NCBI RefSeq assembly: GCF_900637865.1
Contig: NZ_LR134418.1
Coordinates: 1-64,000 of the forward strand
From: Legionella adelaidensis
Lineage (GTDB): Bacteria; Pseudomonadota; Gammaproteobacteria; Legionellales; Legionellaceae
Direction of reading: 5' to 3'
Length of the DNA stretch: 64,000 bases
Positions 8,228 through 15,144 of the stretch are shown piece by piece. Positions within the stretch are counted from its first letter, which is position 1, and every line of letters begins with the position of its first letter. The notes below the pieces were generated by a model, which searched no databases, was not told where the DNA came from, and saw only the letters and a list, made by a program, of their open reading frames with translations. A program made the translations under genes and the position numbers.

Positions 8228-8303
8228 GATTGCGGATCAACCAGGTTTCAGGTCTGGTTGATTTCGCTAGATCAAAACCTGAAAACCTGGTTGACCAGCA
8301 ATC
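8228..8303. repeat. Long inverted repeat, family D (CTGGTTGACCAG type)
   Basis: Left arm from 8228 (GATTGC, then TCAACCAGGTTTCAGG) and right arm 8270-8303, whose reverse complement reads GATTGCTGGTCAACCAGG. The arms pair over about 28 bases with few mismatches around a short spacer. A second copy of this family is at 45533-45607. It lies between the convergent gpsA and the 454-residue gene, so a two-way terminator role is plausible. Confidence 0.75.
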
Positions 8304-8334
8304 AAGTACGACTTCTGCCGGTCCAACTTTAATC

Positions 8335-9699
8335 CTACATCTGAGGTTCTAATTTCCCATGCCTGATTTCATCGCCCTCATGGACGTGAAATGAAGAGGT
8401 ATCCTCTGCTTTTTGCCGCGCTTCATTTAATTTATCTTTTAATTCTTTTTGGTAGAAGCTAAGCTCTTTTAAGGTGTCACTTTCTTTAGCAGCTTTGGGA
8501 AATATACTTTTCAAATGTTTATTCACAAATTTATCGATTTGAGACGGCGTGGCGTTTTTCCCTGGACCATCACAACCTTTTACTAATGAAACAATTTTTA
8601 AATTAGCTAACTCGGGGTTATCTTTTTGTAATAATAAAATGGCTGCATAAACTTTATTTGCTTGGGTCACAACATCTTTGTGAGAACTTAAAGGAGCGGT
8701 AATAAATATTTCACCGTAACCTGGGTAGTTGCTTAATAGCATTTTTGCCGCTTTAATAGCAACCAGGCTTTTCTCGTCATCTGTTAAATTTCCCGTTGAG
8801 CGATCAGATACCACGCCACGATGGTTTTGCACAATTTTGCCGATGCGGGGTTTTTTGTCTTTATCCTCACCAAAATTACAGCGCGAATAAATAACTTGCG
8901 TTTCAGGTATCTTAATTCCTTTAAAATAAGGCGCATTAGCTATGTCAGTCCGCAAAGACAGACCTTCTTCTTTCACTGGGTCATGTAAGTTTGAGGCTGT
9001 TTCCAGCGAATCGACAAAGTCAAGCAAGCTATCTTGTTCCATTAAAAATACTTTTGCAGTAGCTTTAGGTGAAGGTTTATCCACAGGTTTCACCTGCGGT
9101 CCGGGGACGTGCCCGCCAGTTATATCTACTAAAGGATCAGTTTCCGGATCCGGTTGTTTTCTACGGATATCCCTCAGAAGTTCATATGACGCATCTAATT
9201 TTCTTTGAGTTTCATTTAACTTTTGCCGAAGGGCTTGGGCAGTTTCCTCTGAAAACTTTGCTTTATCTTGTTCAAATCTTTGCAACAGCTCTGCGATTGA
9301 CTCCGCTATGCTTGTCAAAATAGCTTCTTTCTCAGCCAAATCTTCTGTGAGGGTAGTACTAGCTACATCTATTTGATTAGCGGCTTCCATTTGTGCTTCC
9401 AGATCTTTAAGCTCTTTTGTCAGTTCGTGAAGAGCTATTTGATCCTTAGCTGCTTGCAATACCGGAACAATCGCTTCTTTATCTGCCGCGGCAATGGCAG
9501 ATAACTCATCTCTTTCAAATTGCACAGGTGGCAAAGCTTCCCCAATTTGTAATTTACCTCTCTGTTGTTCAATAACACGATCTAATTCTTCTATAGGAAC
9601 TTCAATCAACAGACGAAGCGCTTTCTTCCCGTCTTCATTATCAATTTCAATGGATTTAATAGCCTGAATAAGGGCCTGTATTTGTTCAGGAGATAACAT
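8335..9699 (-). CDS. Putative effector, coiled-coil N-terminus plus conserved C-terminal domain (paralogue 1)
   Basis: 454 residues; no known family recognised. Residues about 85-180 are strongly charged and heptad-like (long coiled coil), followed by a Pro-rich linker (about 192-212) and a C-terminal domain of about 220 residues starting at KVFLMEQDS (216). That domain is shared with the next gene: both have MEQDS, NAP, DDEKSLVAIKAAKMLL/NYPGYG, ITAP, QANKVYA, IVSLVKGCDGP and a late EGD motif. No signal peptide or membrane segment. CGGAG six bases before the ATG supports the start. Modular architecture, charged coiled coils and the tandem paralogue suggest a secreted effector in a Legionella-like organism, which is inference. 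Confidence 0.75.
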   Translation of the reverse strand: MLSPEQIQALIQAIKSIEIDNEDGKKALRLLIEVPIEELDRVIEQQRGKLQIGEALPPVQFERDELSAIAAADKEAIVPVLQAAKDQIALHELTKELKDLEAQMEAANQIDVASTTLTEDLAEKEAILTSIAESIAELLQRFEQDKAKFSEETAQALRQKLNETQRKLDASYELLRDIRRKQPDPETDPLVDITGGHVPGPQVKPVDKPSPKATAKVFLMEQDSLLDFVDSLETASNLHDPVKEEGLSLRTDIANAPYFKGIKIPETQVIYSRCNFGEDKDKKPRIGKIVQNHRGVVSDRSTGNLTDDEKSLVAIKAAKMLLSNYPGYGEIFITAPLSSHKDVVTQANKVYAAILLLQKDNPELANLKIVSLVKGCDGPGKNATPSQIDKFVNKHLKSIFPKAAKESDTLKELSFYQKELKDKLNEARQKAEDTSSFHVHEGDEIRHGKLEPQM

Positions 9700-9793
9700 T
9701 GGGACTCCGATTTATTTCTTTAAATTAATACCATTTTAAGATAGAAAACTTAAGCGGGGATTAAGGGTATTGACTAGATTCTACAAAACTTTG

Positions 9794-11101
9794 CTATTTT
9801 TTGGGAGCAGTGGAGAAAGTATCTCCCTCTTTTAATACTTCCGAGCTTTCTCTTCCCAGCCCTTTCGCTTCCCTTATTCGCTCACGTAATGCATTCTGAT
9901 GCACAGCTAGCTCGCTGACATGTGTTTTTTCGATACTTGCTGTAGGGAGCGAATCTTTCAAATATTTTTCAATATAAGATTTTTCCGCAGCGGGTGAACT
10001 GTTTTTAGGCCCATTGCAGTCTTTCACCAGAGAGATGATTTTTATGTCTTTTAATGAAGGGTCTTGACTCTTTAAGTATAAAAGAGACGCATACACTTTG
10101 TTTGCTTGTTCAATATCTGCTTTAGAACTAGGAACGGGGGCAGAAATTATAATATCACCATAGCCAGGATAATTGGTTAACATCATTTTAGCCATTTTTA
10201 ATGCGACTAGGTTTTTCTCTTCAGGAAGTAAATTAGAAGTGGAATGATCAAATATTCTTCCTTTATGGTCTTGAAGCAGCGCCCCCACTCGCTCCTTTTT
10301 CTTTTCATCTACCCCAAAATTTTGTAAAGACGCAATAGTTTGTCCCTCCGTTAGCCTTTTTGCTTCAAAAGAAGGAGCGTTATCAACGCTAGTCATTAGC
10401 ATAAGCTTCCGTTCTGCCGGAAGTATGTCACCAAGCTTTTCACCTTTTTGTAACAAAGAGTCGGTGAAACGCATCATACTATCTTGCTCCATCCAAAATA
10501 GTTTCCCACCTTTCCTGTCTTCTTTGGCAGCTGGAGCGGATATGTTTTTGGGCTGAGGTTGCCCCCCACCTTCCACTTCAGCAATAGGCTCCTCATCTTC
10601 AGGAATAACCTCATCATCCTCAGGAAGAGGAACTTTGGCTGCCTCGGCTGCCAATCTCTCTAATTCGCGTCTTTCTTCTTCATCTTTTGCTAATCGCGCA
10701 GCTTCATCTTGTCTTTGTAATTCTTCGCGCATTCTTGCTTGTGCTGCACTTACTCGCTCTAGAATTTCCCTGTCTACTTCCTCTTCATCTTGTGGTGCTG
10801 CTGTTAAATCGCGCGGTGACATATCTGAGTATAGTTGCCCCTCAGAAACAGATGGATGCACTGTGTCCACATAGCTTTTAAAATCATCAAAATAGGAACT
10901 ACCTTCTCCCCGTAACCAGGGTGTAAACGCATCCCAGGCAGATTTTTCATATTCAGGAAAAAAAATCTCCCAATTATCGTACATTACCCGTGCAAATTGA
11001 TCATGGTTTTCACTACCAATGCTATCTAGGAAAGTTTGACAAGAATTTGCGTCTTTTGCGACCAGCTCCTCTAATAACTCTTCAATTTCGTCATGAGTCA
11101 C
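9794..11101 (-). CDS. Putative effector, acidic coiled-coil N-terminus plus conserved C-terminal domain (paralogue 2)
   Basis: 435 residues, paralogous to the gene at 8335-9699 over its C-terminal half. The N-terminal ~100 residues are unrelated and helical. Residues 105-190 are a highly charged Glu/Arg/Ala coiled coil followed by an acidic stretch. The shared domain begins at KLFWMEQDS (200) and includes EEKNLVALKMAKMMLTNYPG, IISAP, QANKVYAS, IISLVKDCNGP and a late EGD motif. The GTG start at 11101 is preceded by GGGAG at seven bases. No homologue recognised. It was probably produced by tandem duplication followed by exchange or rapid divergence of the N-terminus. Confidence 0.75.
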   Translation of the reverse strand: MTHDEIEELLEELVAKDANSCQTFLDSIGSENHDQFARVMYDNWEIFFPEYEKSAWDAFTPWLRGEGSSYFDDFKSYVDTVHPSVSEGQLYSDMSPRDLTAAPQDEEEVDREILERVSAAQARMREELQRQDEAARLAKDEEERRELERLAAEAAKVPLPEDDEVIPEDEEPIAEVEGGGQPQPKNISAPAAKEDRKGGKLFWMEQDSMMRFTDSLLQKGEKLGDILPAERKLMLMTSVDNAPSFEAKRLTEGQTIASLQNFGVDEKKKERVGALLQDHKGRIFDHSTSNLLPEEKNLVALKMAKMMLTNYPGYGDIIISAPVPSSKADIEQANKVYASLLYLKSQDPSLKDIKIISLVKDCNGPKNSSPAAEKSYIEKYLKDSLPTASIEKTHVSELAVHQNALRERIREAKGLGRESSEVLKEGDTFSTAPKK

Positions 11102-11195
11102 AAACTTTCTCCCGCAATATGATGTCTAAAGAAGTCAATTAAATTATAGGCAAAGATTAATTATTTTGCTCTTATTTGAATCTAACAGGACTTTT

Positions 11196-11999
11196 TTATG
11201 CATCAATCAGTTTCAAATTCGCTTCTTTTAGGTTCTCACCTAAAAATAGCGATCCTACTTTCTGAAAACGGGTTAAAGAATCGGTGACTAAATATTCAAT
11301 GGTAGGATTATGATTTACATGCAATAAGTTTTCTTGCATCAATAATTTTTTTAAGGCACTCGCCGTAGCATCTGCGGAATCAACAATTCGCACACCTTCA
11401 GGCAATATCTTTTGTATTAACGGTTTAAAAACAGGAAAATGCGTACATCCTAAAAGGACGGTATCTTGATTGGAAAAGTTAACCAGGTAATGGTTTAAAG
11501 TAGTCCGTGCTATTTCATTATCAACCATACCCTCTTCCGCTAATGCAACTAATAAACTACAAGCTAAGCCAGAAATTGTGGCAGAAGGTATTTTTTCAGA
11601 AATTAACCGTTGATACGCATTACTTGCAATCGTTGTTTCCGTAGCCAAAACTACAATTTTGTTACTTTTCGTGGCTGCTACGGCGGCCATAGCACCCGGC
11701 TCTACCACCCCGATAATGGGTAGGTCTGGGAGTAATGTTTGGAGGTGGGTTAAGGCCGCCGTGGTAGCGGTGTTACACGCAATAACTAACGCTTTAATAT
11801 TTCTTTCTACCAAAAGCCGCGCCATTTGCGTCGCATATTGCTGCACTGTATTAGGACTTTTCGTACCATACGGCAATCTTGCCGTATCACCGAGGTAAAT
11901 AAATGATTCATTAGGTAAAGCGTTTCGTAAGGCTCGCAACACAGTAAGCCCGCCCATTCCAGAGTCAAACACACCTATTGCCAGCTCTAATTTATTCAT
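11196..11999 (-). CDS. murI: Glutamate racemase
   Basis: 267 residues. IGVFDSGMGGLTVLRAL holds the first catalytic region, VIACNTATTAAL the first catalytic Cys and LLGCTHFPVF the second. It supplies D-glutamate for peptidoglycan. It is separated from the upstream dapA operon by a repeat at 12027-12066, so it probably has its own promoter there. Confidence 0.96.
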   Translation of the reverse strand: MNKLELAIGVFDSGMGGLTVLRALRNALPNESFIYLGDTARLPYGTKSPNTVQQYATQMARLLVERNIKALVIACNTATTAALTHLQTLLPDLPIIGVVEPGAMAAVAATKSNKIVVLATETTIASNAYQRLISEKIPSATISGLACSLLVALAEEGMVDNEIARTTLNHYLVNFSNQDTVLLGCTHFPVFKPLIQKILPEGVRIVDSADATASALKKLLMQENLLHVNHNPTIEYLVTDSLTRFQKVGSLFLGENLKEANLKLIDA

Positions 12000-12026
12000 C
12001 TTTTGTGCCTTATGGAGAAGGATTTT

Positions 12027-12066
12027 TATATCAAAAATACTATTTTGAAGTATTTTGGATATATAT
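12027..12066. repeat. AT-rich dispersed repeat, family E
   Basis: The segment TATATCAAAAATACTATTTTGAAG and the following TATTTTGGATATA resemble, on the opposite strand, the arms at 14497-14658 and a fragment at 18383-18411. The shared wording is TATACCCAAGAAACTCCAAAATG then CTATTTTTGATC with mismatches. It lies between murI and the metallopeptidase-like gene. Confidence 0.5.
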
Positions 12067-12067
12067 T

Positions 12068-13357
12068 CTACACTAACAAGAAGCGAAAATTCTTCTGAAT
12101 TTCATTTAAATCAAATTTATTTAAAAACAAAGAAAAACTTAACCAGGCACTCAGAGCCGCTAAATCACGAAATTGCGGAGGAAGGTAGGTGGGTAGCTCT
12201 AGTATCCCATTCACCAACAAATCCTTTAATAAAGGTAAATCATCTAAAACCACTTTACCGGAAAATAATAAGGGAATGGCATCTATTTTCCTTTGGCTGA
12301 TAGCAAAACGAATAAAATTGTAAATGAGTACGAATCCCTTTGCGTAGGATAAATCTTTGGTAAATGGCCCGCCCGTAGGAGTACTGCCTCGAAATATACG
12401 AACACTTTGTCTATAACTTTCTTCTTCTGTTAAACCACACTCAAGAAAATATTTATAAACATCTAAAAAATCAGCGCCCTGGGTAACTTTATCTAGGGCA
12501 ATTACCCGATTGGTAATTTTTCGCATCCTTCCAGGGTAAGAGGAAAATGTAATCACTTCTGTTAAAACAGCAAGCCCTTCTTGAATAACACTACTGGAGG
12601 GAGAACCTTTGGAAAGAAAATTACAATACGGTTGCATGCTTCCATTTAACGTAGTACCTACATGCACCCACCCTTCATGCACTTCAAGATATCTTATATC
12701 GCGGTCACTAAACATTACCCGCTGACTTAATTTAATATTATCAGCCCCTGCGGAAGCGTCAGCAATCATGCCATCACTTACCATCACAGTCACTTTCCCG
12801 GTGTGTCTATCAAAAAAAGCGCTTAACCGTGCCTGTAAAATTTCTTGAGCTTCTTCGGGGGTATATCTTTTAACATCCGCATCGGATTGTAACTGCACAT
12901 CCAAGGTAGTTAGTACATCAAACAGTAAAGCACCTAACTCTGATAAACGAGGCCCACCGGCATAAAAAACATCATTAGGACTGCCATAAAGCTCCATGGA
13001 AATTTCGCAGAAAGTGGAGGTTCCACGTCCGGCAAGCATTTGCACCGCCCGACTATATTCATCGCACATGCGTTTTATGAGTCGAGTAATTGAAGCATAT
13101 TGGCCAAATTGATTTTGGGTATCCCGTAAAATACCTCTAAATTCCTCTATTTTTTCCTTCGCATCAAAAGGAAGTGGTTTATTTTTATAATAATCCTCAT
13201 TAATTGCCGGTAGTTTTTTAGCCTTGTGTTTAAAAAATTCTTCGCGGATATTTTCATCCCATTTAATAGAATCGAGAATGCGAATACTTTGCTGTGCATC
13301 CACCAGTCTTTGGGAAAGCTGTTTAATTGCTTCAAGTTCCTCTACCGGTGTTTGCAT
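12068..13357 (-). CDS. DUF1704 / QEGLA-motif protein, putative MATCAP-type metallopeptidase
   Basis: 429 residues. It belongs to the DUF1704 family, annotated in bacteria as flavohemoglobin expression-modulating QEGLA-motif protein. HEGWVH, in the HExxxH pattern, is at about residue 230, and the hallmark IQEGLAVLTE is about 35 residues later. Eukaryotic relatives (MATCAP1) are zinc tyrosine-carboxypeptidases that use the same HExxxH plus a downstream Glu, so the bacterial protein may be an active metallopeptidase; its substrate is unknown. It is the third gene of the dapA operon, 14 bases after the BamC-like lipoprotein. No signal peptide, so probably cytoplasmic. Confidence 0.82.
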   Translation of the reverse strand: MQTPVEELEAIKQLSQRLVDAQQSIRILDSIKWDENIREEFFKHKAKKLPAINEDYYKNKPLPFDAKEKIEEFRGILRDTQNQFGQYASITRLIKRMCDEYSRAVQMLAGRGTSTFCEISMELYGSPNDVFYAGGPRLSELGALLFDVLTTLDVQLQSDADVKRYTPEEAQEILQARLSAFFDRHTGKVTVMVSDGMIADASAGADNIKLSQRVMFSDRDIRYLEVHEGWVHVGTTLNGSMQPYCNFLSKGSPSSSVIQEGLAVLTEVITFSSYPGRMRKITNRVIALDKVTQGADFLDVYKYFLECGLTEEESYRQSVRIFRGSTPTGGPFTKDLSYAKGFVLIYNFIRFAISQRKIDAIPLLFSGKVVLDDLPLLKDLLVNGILELPTYLPPQFRDLAALSAWLSFSLFLNKFDLNEIQKNFRFLLV

Positions 13358-13371
13358 CCTTTACAAAGCTC

Positions 13372-13584
13372 CTAAACAGTAGGTGGCTCAATACTTACCT
13401 GAGGATTTTGTGTTTGCTCCGGTAAGTCATGAAAATGACTTATATTATCTTCTGTAAGACCCGGAGGAACAACCAAATTCTCTCCGTTTCTACTAGACAA
13501 ATAATACTTCTCACCATTACTAGTATAGTAGGAAGAACATGAACACAAGATAATACTCAATAAAATCAACACTATTTTGTACAC
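13372..13584 (-). CDS. Small lipoprotein resembling the N-terminal region of BamC (NlpB)
   Basis: 70 residues. A lipoprotein signal ending in LCSC (Cys16) is followed by a short, unstructured-looking mature part containing YYLSSRNGENLVVPPGLTEDN. That wording resembles the N-terminal unstructured segment of BamC, which in E. coli wraps around BamD in the outer-membrane assembly machine. Its place directly after dapA is the position of bamC (nlpB/dapX) in enterobacteria. The two folded helix-grip domains of BamC are absent: a stop codon follows and the next gene begins 14 bases later. It is either a natural minimal BamC or a truncated remnant. Confidence 0.72.
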   Translation of the reverse strand: MYKIVLILLSIILCSCSSYYTSNGEKYYLSSRNGENLVVPPGLTEDNISHFHDLPEQTQNPQVSIEPPTV

Positions 13585-13600
13585 AACATTTACCTCTTTA

Positions 13601-14470
13601 TTATAATAACCGCAGTTTTTTCATGGCTTTCTCTAACGCTTGCTGATGGTTATCTGAAAGAATGGTCAAGGGCAAGCGGATTTCATTACTTATTAAACCG
13701 AGGCGATGCATCGCCCATTTGACAGGAATAGGATTAGACTCTACAAACAGTAATTGATGTAGCGGCATGATTTCTTCATTGATGGAAAGACAAGATTCTT
13801 TATTCCCATCCATTGCTGCATCACACATTTTGGCCATTTGCTTAGGTACAACGTTGGCCGTCACTGAAATCACTCCTTTAGCTCCCTTCAACATCCATTC
13901 AGCAGCTGTTGGATCGTCACCGCTGTATATATCTACTGTGGGACATAATGAAAGCAGTTGGTTTAATCTTTCTTCTTTTCCAGTGGCCTCTTTTATGCCA
14001 ATGATATTGGATATATGGGAAAGTCTGGCAACAGTTTCGGGAAGCAAATCACAGGCAGTCCTGCCAGGAACGTTGTATAAAATAATGGGCACGGGCACGG
14101 CATGAGCGATGGCGTTGTAGTGTTGAAATAAGCCTTCTTGGGTGGGCTTAATATAGGCTGGAGTCATAATCAGCACTGCATGCACACCACACTCCATCGC
14201 TTTTTTGGTCAACTCGATGCAAGCAGCGGTAGCATTCGCTGCAGTACCGGCAATAACAGGAATACGTTCTTTGGCTTGATCTACCACTGTTTTAATAACT
14301 AATAATTTTTCCTCATACGTCAGCGTCCCGGATTCGCCAGTAGTACCTGCAGCAACGATTGCATGGGTACCCGCATTAATATGAAATTCCACTAATTCAC
14401 GTAAACGAGGTACATCAACGGCTCCATTATGAAAAGGAGTCACTAAAGCCACAATACTTCCTCTAAACAT
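13601..14470 (-). CDS. dapA: 4-hydroxy-tetrahydrodipicolinate synthase
   Basis: 289 residues, a full-length TIM-barrel aldolase. [37 protein letters not shown] (catalytic Tyr) and GIKEATG (Schiff-base Lys) are all present. It condenses pyruvate with aspartate semialdehyde, the first step towards diaminopimelate and lysine. It heads an operon with the BamC-like lipoprotein and the QEGLA-motif protein. The upstream region holds the family E inverted repeat. Confidence 0.97.
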   Translation of the reverse strand: MFRGSIVALVTPFHNGAVDVPRLRELVEFHINAGTHAIVAAGTTGESGTLTYEEKLLVIKTVVDQAKERIPVIAGTAANATAACIELTKKAMECGVHAVLIMTPAYIKPTQEGLFQHYNAIAHAVPVPIILYNVPGRTACDLLPETVARLSHISNIIGIKEATGKEERLNQLLSLCPTVDIYSGDDPTAAEWMLKGAKGVISVTANVVPKQMAKMCDAAMDGNKESCLSINEEIMPLHQLLFVESNPIPVKWAMHRLGLISNEIRLPLTILSDNHQQALEKAMKKLRLL

Positions 14471-14861
14471 ACGCGTTTTTCCTTATTTTTTATTGGTATA
14501 CCCAAGAAGCTTCAAAAAGCTATGTTTTTGAACGATTCGATTTTTGGGTCTGGGGAATTAAAAAAGACGAATAATAACCCAGCTATTGGGTGTTTTTTGG
14601 TTTCCCAGGCGCAAAAAGCGATAGATCAAAAATAGCATTTTGGAGTTTCTTGGGTATAGTACTGTTTGAGAAATATTTTCTCAAGGAAATAAATTTCCGC
14701 ATACTCGCTTGCCGCACCCACCCAATTTTACGCGCGAAACCATAAATATAAACCCTTACTCATATCTCAAAAACCACATTTTGATCATTTTTTATCTTTA
14801 TTTTCTATTTTTTGTACTATCATTGGTAATGAAGGAGTTAACATTCAAGAGGATTGATACT
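14471..14861. other. 391-base intergenic region between dapA and the glycine-zipper lipoprotein
   Basis: This holds no convincing gene. It must contain the divergent promoters for dapA and the lipoprotein. Most of it is occupied by the family E inverted repeat (14497-14658). Further on, from about 14697 to 14742, CCGCATACTCG and CGCGCGAAACC resemble a stretch at about 18458-18505. AAGAGGA before 14862 is the ribosome site of the lipoprotein. Confidence 0.6.
14497..14658. repeat. Inverted-repeat element, family E (possible miniature element or long hairpin)
   Basis: Left arm from 14497 reads TATACCCAAGAAGCTTCAAA and continues to about 14535. The right arm at 14624-14658, reverse complemented, reads TATACCCAAGAAACTCCAAA and continues with the same bases at most positions. 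The arms are about 35-40 bases and roughly 80 percent alike by eye, with an 88-base middle. No target-site duplication or transposase was identified. Confidence 0.65.
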
Positions 14862-15107
14862 ATGAAAAAATTAATCTTATCTTTATTTTTTGGTCTTAGC
14901 ACATTAGTTTTGGGCGGCTGTGGAAGCCCAAGCCAAGTAGGGACTGTTGCTGGTGCTGCTGCAGGAGCTGGAATTGGCTATGCAGTAAGTGGAGGTACCG
15001 CTCTTGGAACTGCTATAGGTGCTGGTGCTGGTGCTCTTGTGGGCAATCAGATTGGCCAATCTCAAGAAAGAAGAGTTTATCGTAATGGTGTTTGGTACTA
15101 TTACTGA
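14862..15107 (+). CDS. Glycine-zipper lipoprotein
   Basis: 81 residues. Signal with lipobox LGGC (Cys20), then a glycine zipper rich in GxxxG/AxxxG steps (AGAAAGAGIGYAV, GTAIGAGAGALVGNQIG), ending in YRNGVWYYY. Such proteins associate with or insert into membranes; the exact role is not known. The ATG at 14862 has AAGAGGA at good spacing, and an upstream in-frame ORF extension is unlikely. A strong hairpin follows the stop codon. Confidence 0.85.
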   Translation: MKKLILSLFFGLSTLVLGGCGSPSQVGTVAGAAAGAGIGYAVSGGTALGTAIGAGAGALVGNQIGQSQERRVYRNGVWYYY

Positions 15108-15116
15108 TAGCACGCA

Positions 15117-15138
15117 CCCCCTGGGTTTACCCAGGGGG
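15117..15138. terminator. Bidirectional hairpin terminator
   Basis: Perfect 9-base stem CCCCCTGGG / CCCAGGGGG with a TTTA loop, between the convergent glycine-zipper lipoprotein and the ankyrin/kinase-like gene. The T-tract is short, so termination efficiency is uncertain. Confidence 0.8.
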
Positions 15139-15144
15139 TTAAAT

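Noticed and set aside
8228..8303. Considered as a CRISPR-type repeat or riboswitch
   Set aside because: Only one inverted pair with no regularly spaced direct repeats, and it lies at gene 3' ends rather than in a leader.
12055..12300. 81-codon plus-strand ORF at the end of the QEGLA-motif gene
   Set aside because: Antisense to the C-terminal coding region of that gene; no supporting features.
14497..14658. Considered as a transposon remnant or insertion sequence
   Set aside because: Inverted arms are present but no transposase fragment or target duplication could be seen, so it is listed only as a repeat.
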